Assembly: GCF_030730945.1 (NCBI RefSeq)
Contig: NZ_JAVAMS010000007.1
Span: 1 to 50,739 of the forward strand
DNA from: Aurantiacibacter poecillastricola
GTDB taxonomy: Bacteria > Pseudomonadota > Alphaproteobacteria > Sphingomonadales > Sphingomonadaceae
DNA length: 50,739 bases
Reading direction: 5' to 3'
Part shown: positions 50,331 to 50,739 of the stretch, piece after piece
Numbering within the stretch: position 1 is the first letter of the stretch
How the letters are laid out: every line of letters starts with the position of its first letter
Notes under the pieces: model-generated
The model's input: only the letters and a program-made list of their open reading frames with translations
Databases searched by the model: none
Told to the model about the DNA's origin: nothing
Program-made: the position numbers and the translations under genes

Positions 50331-50633
50331 ATGCCGCTGACCGACCTTGCCGCGCGCTCCTGCATTCATCTTTCCGCGATCGACCCCGCACGTAACTGCG
50401 ATCGTCGCTATCAGATCGAGCGCAGTTCGGACCTATTCGGCGAGCAGATCATCGAGCTGAGCTGGGGGCGCGCCGGCCGCCGGGGACAAGGCAAACGATT
50501 ATCCGCGCCTTCCGAGGAGGAAGCCATCCTTCTGGTGCGAAGAGTGCTAGCCAGGCGCAACACGGCAACGGATCGGATCGGCACCGCTTATCGGCCACAG
50601 GCACGTATCCAACAATCTATTTTCTCAGAATGA
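50331..50633 (+). CDS. WGR-domain protein, 100 aa
   Basis: ATG at 50331; an in-frame TTG at 50313 is an alternative. RRYQIERSSDLFGEQIIELS, then WGRAGRRGQGKR, is the WGR domain known from PARPs and bacterial MolR-like proteins, thought to bind nucleic acid. The rest is a single helix (EEEAILLVRRVLARR). Stand-alone WGR proteins are common in Alphaproteobacteria. The remaining 106 nt of the window is A+T-rich with no gene. Confidence 0.8.
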   Translation: MPLTDLAARSCIHLSAIDPARNCDRRYQIERSSDLFGEQIIELSWGRAGRRGQGKRLSAPSEEEAILLVRRVLARRNTATDRIGTAYRPQARIQQSIFSE

Positions 50634-50739
50634 TAATAGGAATTATGTTAATAATAAATGACTTAGGTGACTGGAGCTTAGGTCAAATTCGCTCTTTCTG
50701 TGTTCTGCGTAAGTAACATCTCAAGCAGATCCTCGTCAC

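Overview
GC-rich DNA with alphaproteobacterial character. The gene content (strawberry-notch helicase, long ParB-like protein, ArdC, DUF736, DUF2493, DUF3768, TraD and MobF relaxase) fits a conjugative or mobilisable plasmid or integrative element of a sphingomonad-type bacterium. A GTTC-N7-GTTC SOS box, the form used by alphaproteobacterial LexA, agrees with this. The assignment rests on family recognition, not on a search.

Layout. 1-7.4 kb: DNA-handling and plasmid-maintenance genes on the + strand (helicase C-terminal part, ParB-like, ArdC, several unknowns), ending at a minus-strand gene with a clear sigma-70 promoter overlapped by a LexA-type box. 7.5-8.7 kb: a divergent unknown gene. 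8.8-16.5 kb: nine tightly packed, mostly overlapping genes encoding a DUF7007-like protein, two PP-loop (PAPS-reductase-like) ATPases, a HerA-like ATPase, a protein with seven SANT/Myb-like repeats, an Hsp90-type GHKL ATPase, a DUF3768 protein and two small proteins. This is the best candidate for an undescribed system. 16.6-26.3 kb: small accessory genes (DUF736, a Phd/PemK-like toxin-antitoxin pair, SSB, DUF2493/SLOG, PD-(D/E)XK-like protein) separated by unusually long, hairpin-rich spacers carrying a repeated element of about 140 nt (three copies) and a second palindromic element (two copies). A G-rich tract built on GGGGAGGGGGAGGG recurs seven times between genes, six times 27-47 nt before a start codon.

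26.2-35.1 kb: a probable oriT region, then a DNA-transfer operon (ribbon-helix-helix-like protein, TraD coupling protein, XRE regulator, MobF relaxase-helicase) followed by small membrane, nuclease-like and Cys-rich exported proteins. No mating-pair (T4SS) genes are in the window. 35.2-40.4 kb: a RES/Xre toxin-antitoxin pair and a 1314-residue Mrr-like/TPR/GreAB-C/PIN protein, a likely single-gene conflict or defence protein. 40.6-45.2 kb: a minus-strand cobalamin locus (BtuB receptor, membrane protein, BtuF-like binder) with two cobalamin riboswitches, one placed before an orphan 82-residue exported protein.

45.3-50.7 kb: an unknown regulator-like gene, a complete IS21-family element (istA, istB, ends identified) lying between the truncated ends of two unrelated genes, one of them an SRAP/YedK gene that also has an in-frame stop, then a small unknown gene, a secreted thermonuclease-like protein, an HU protein and a WGR-domain protein.
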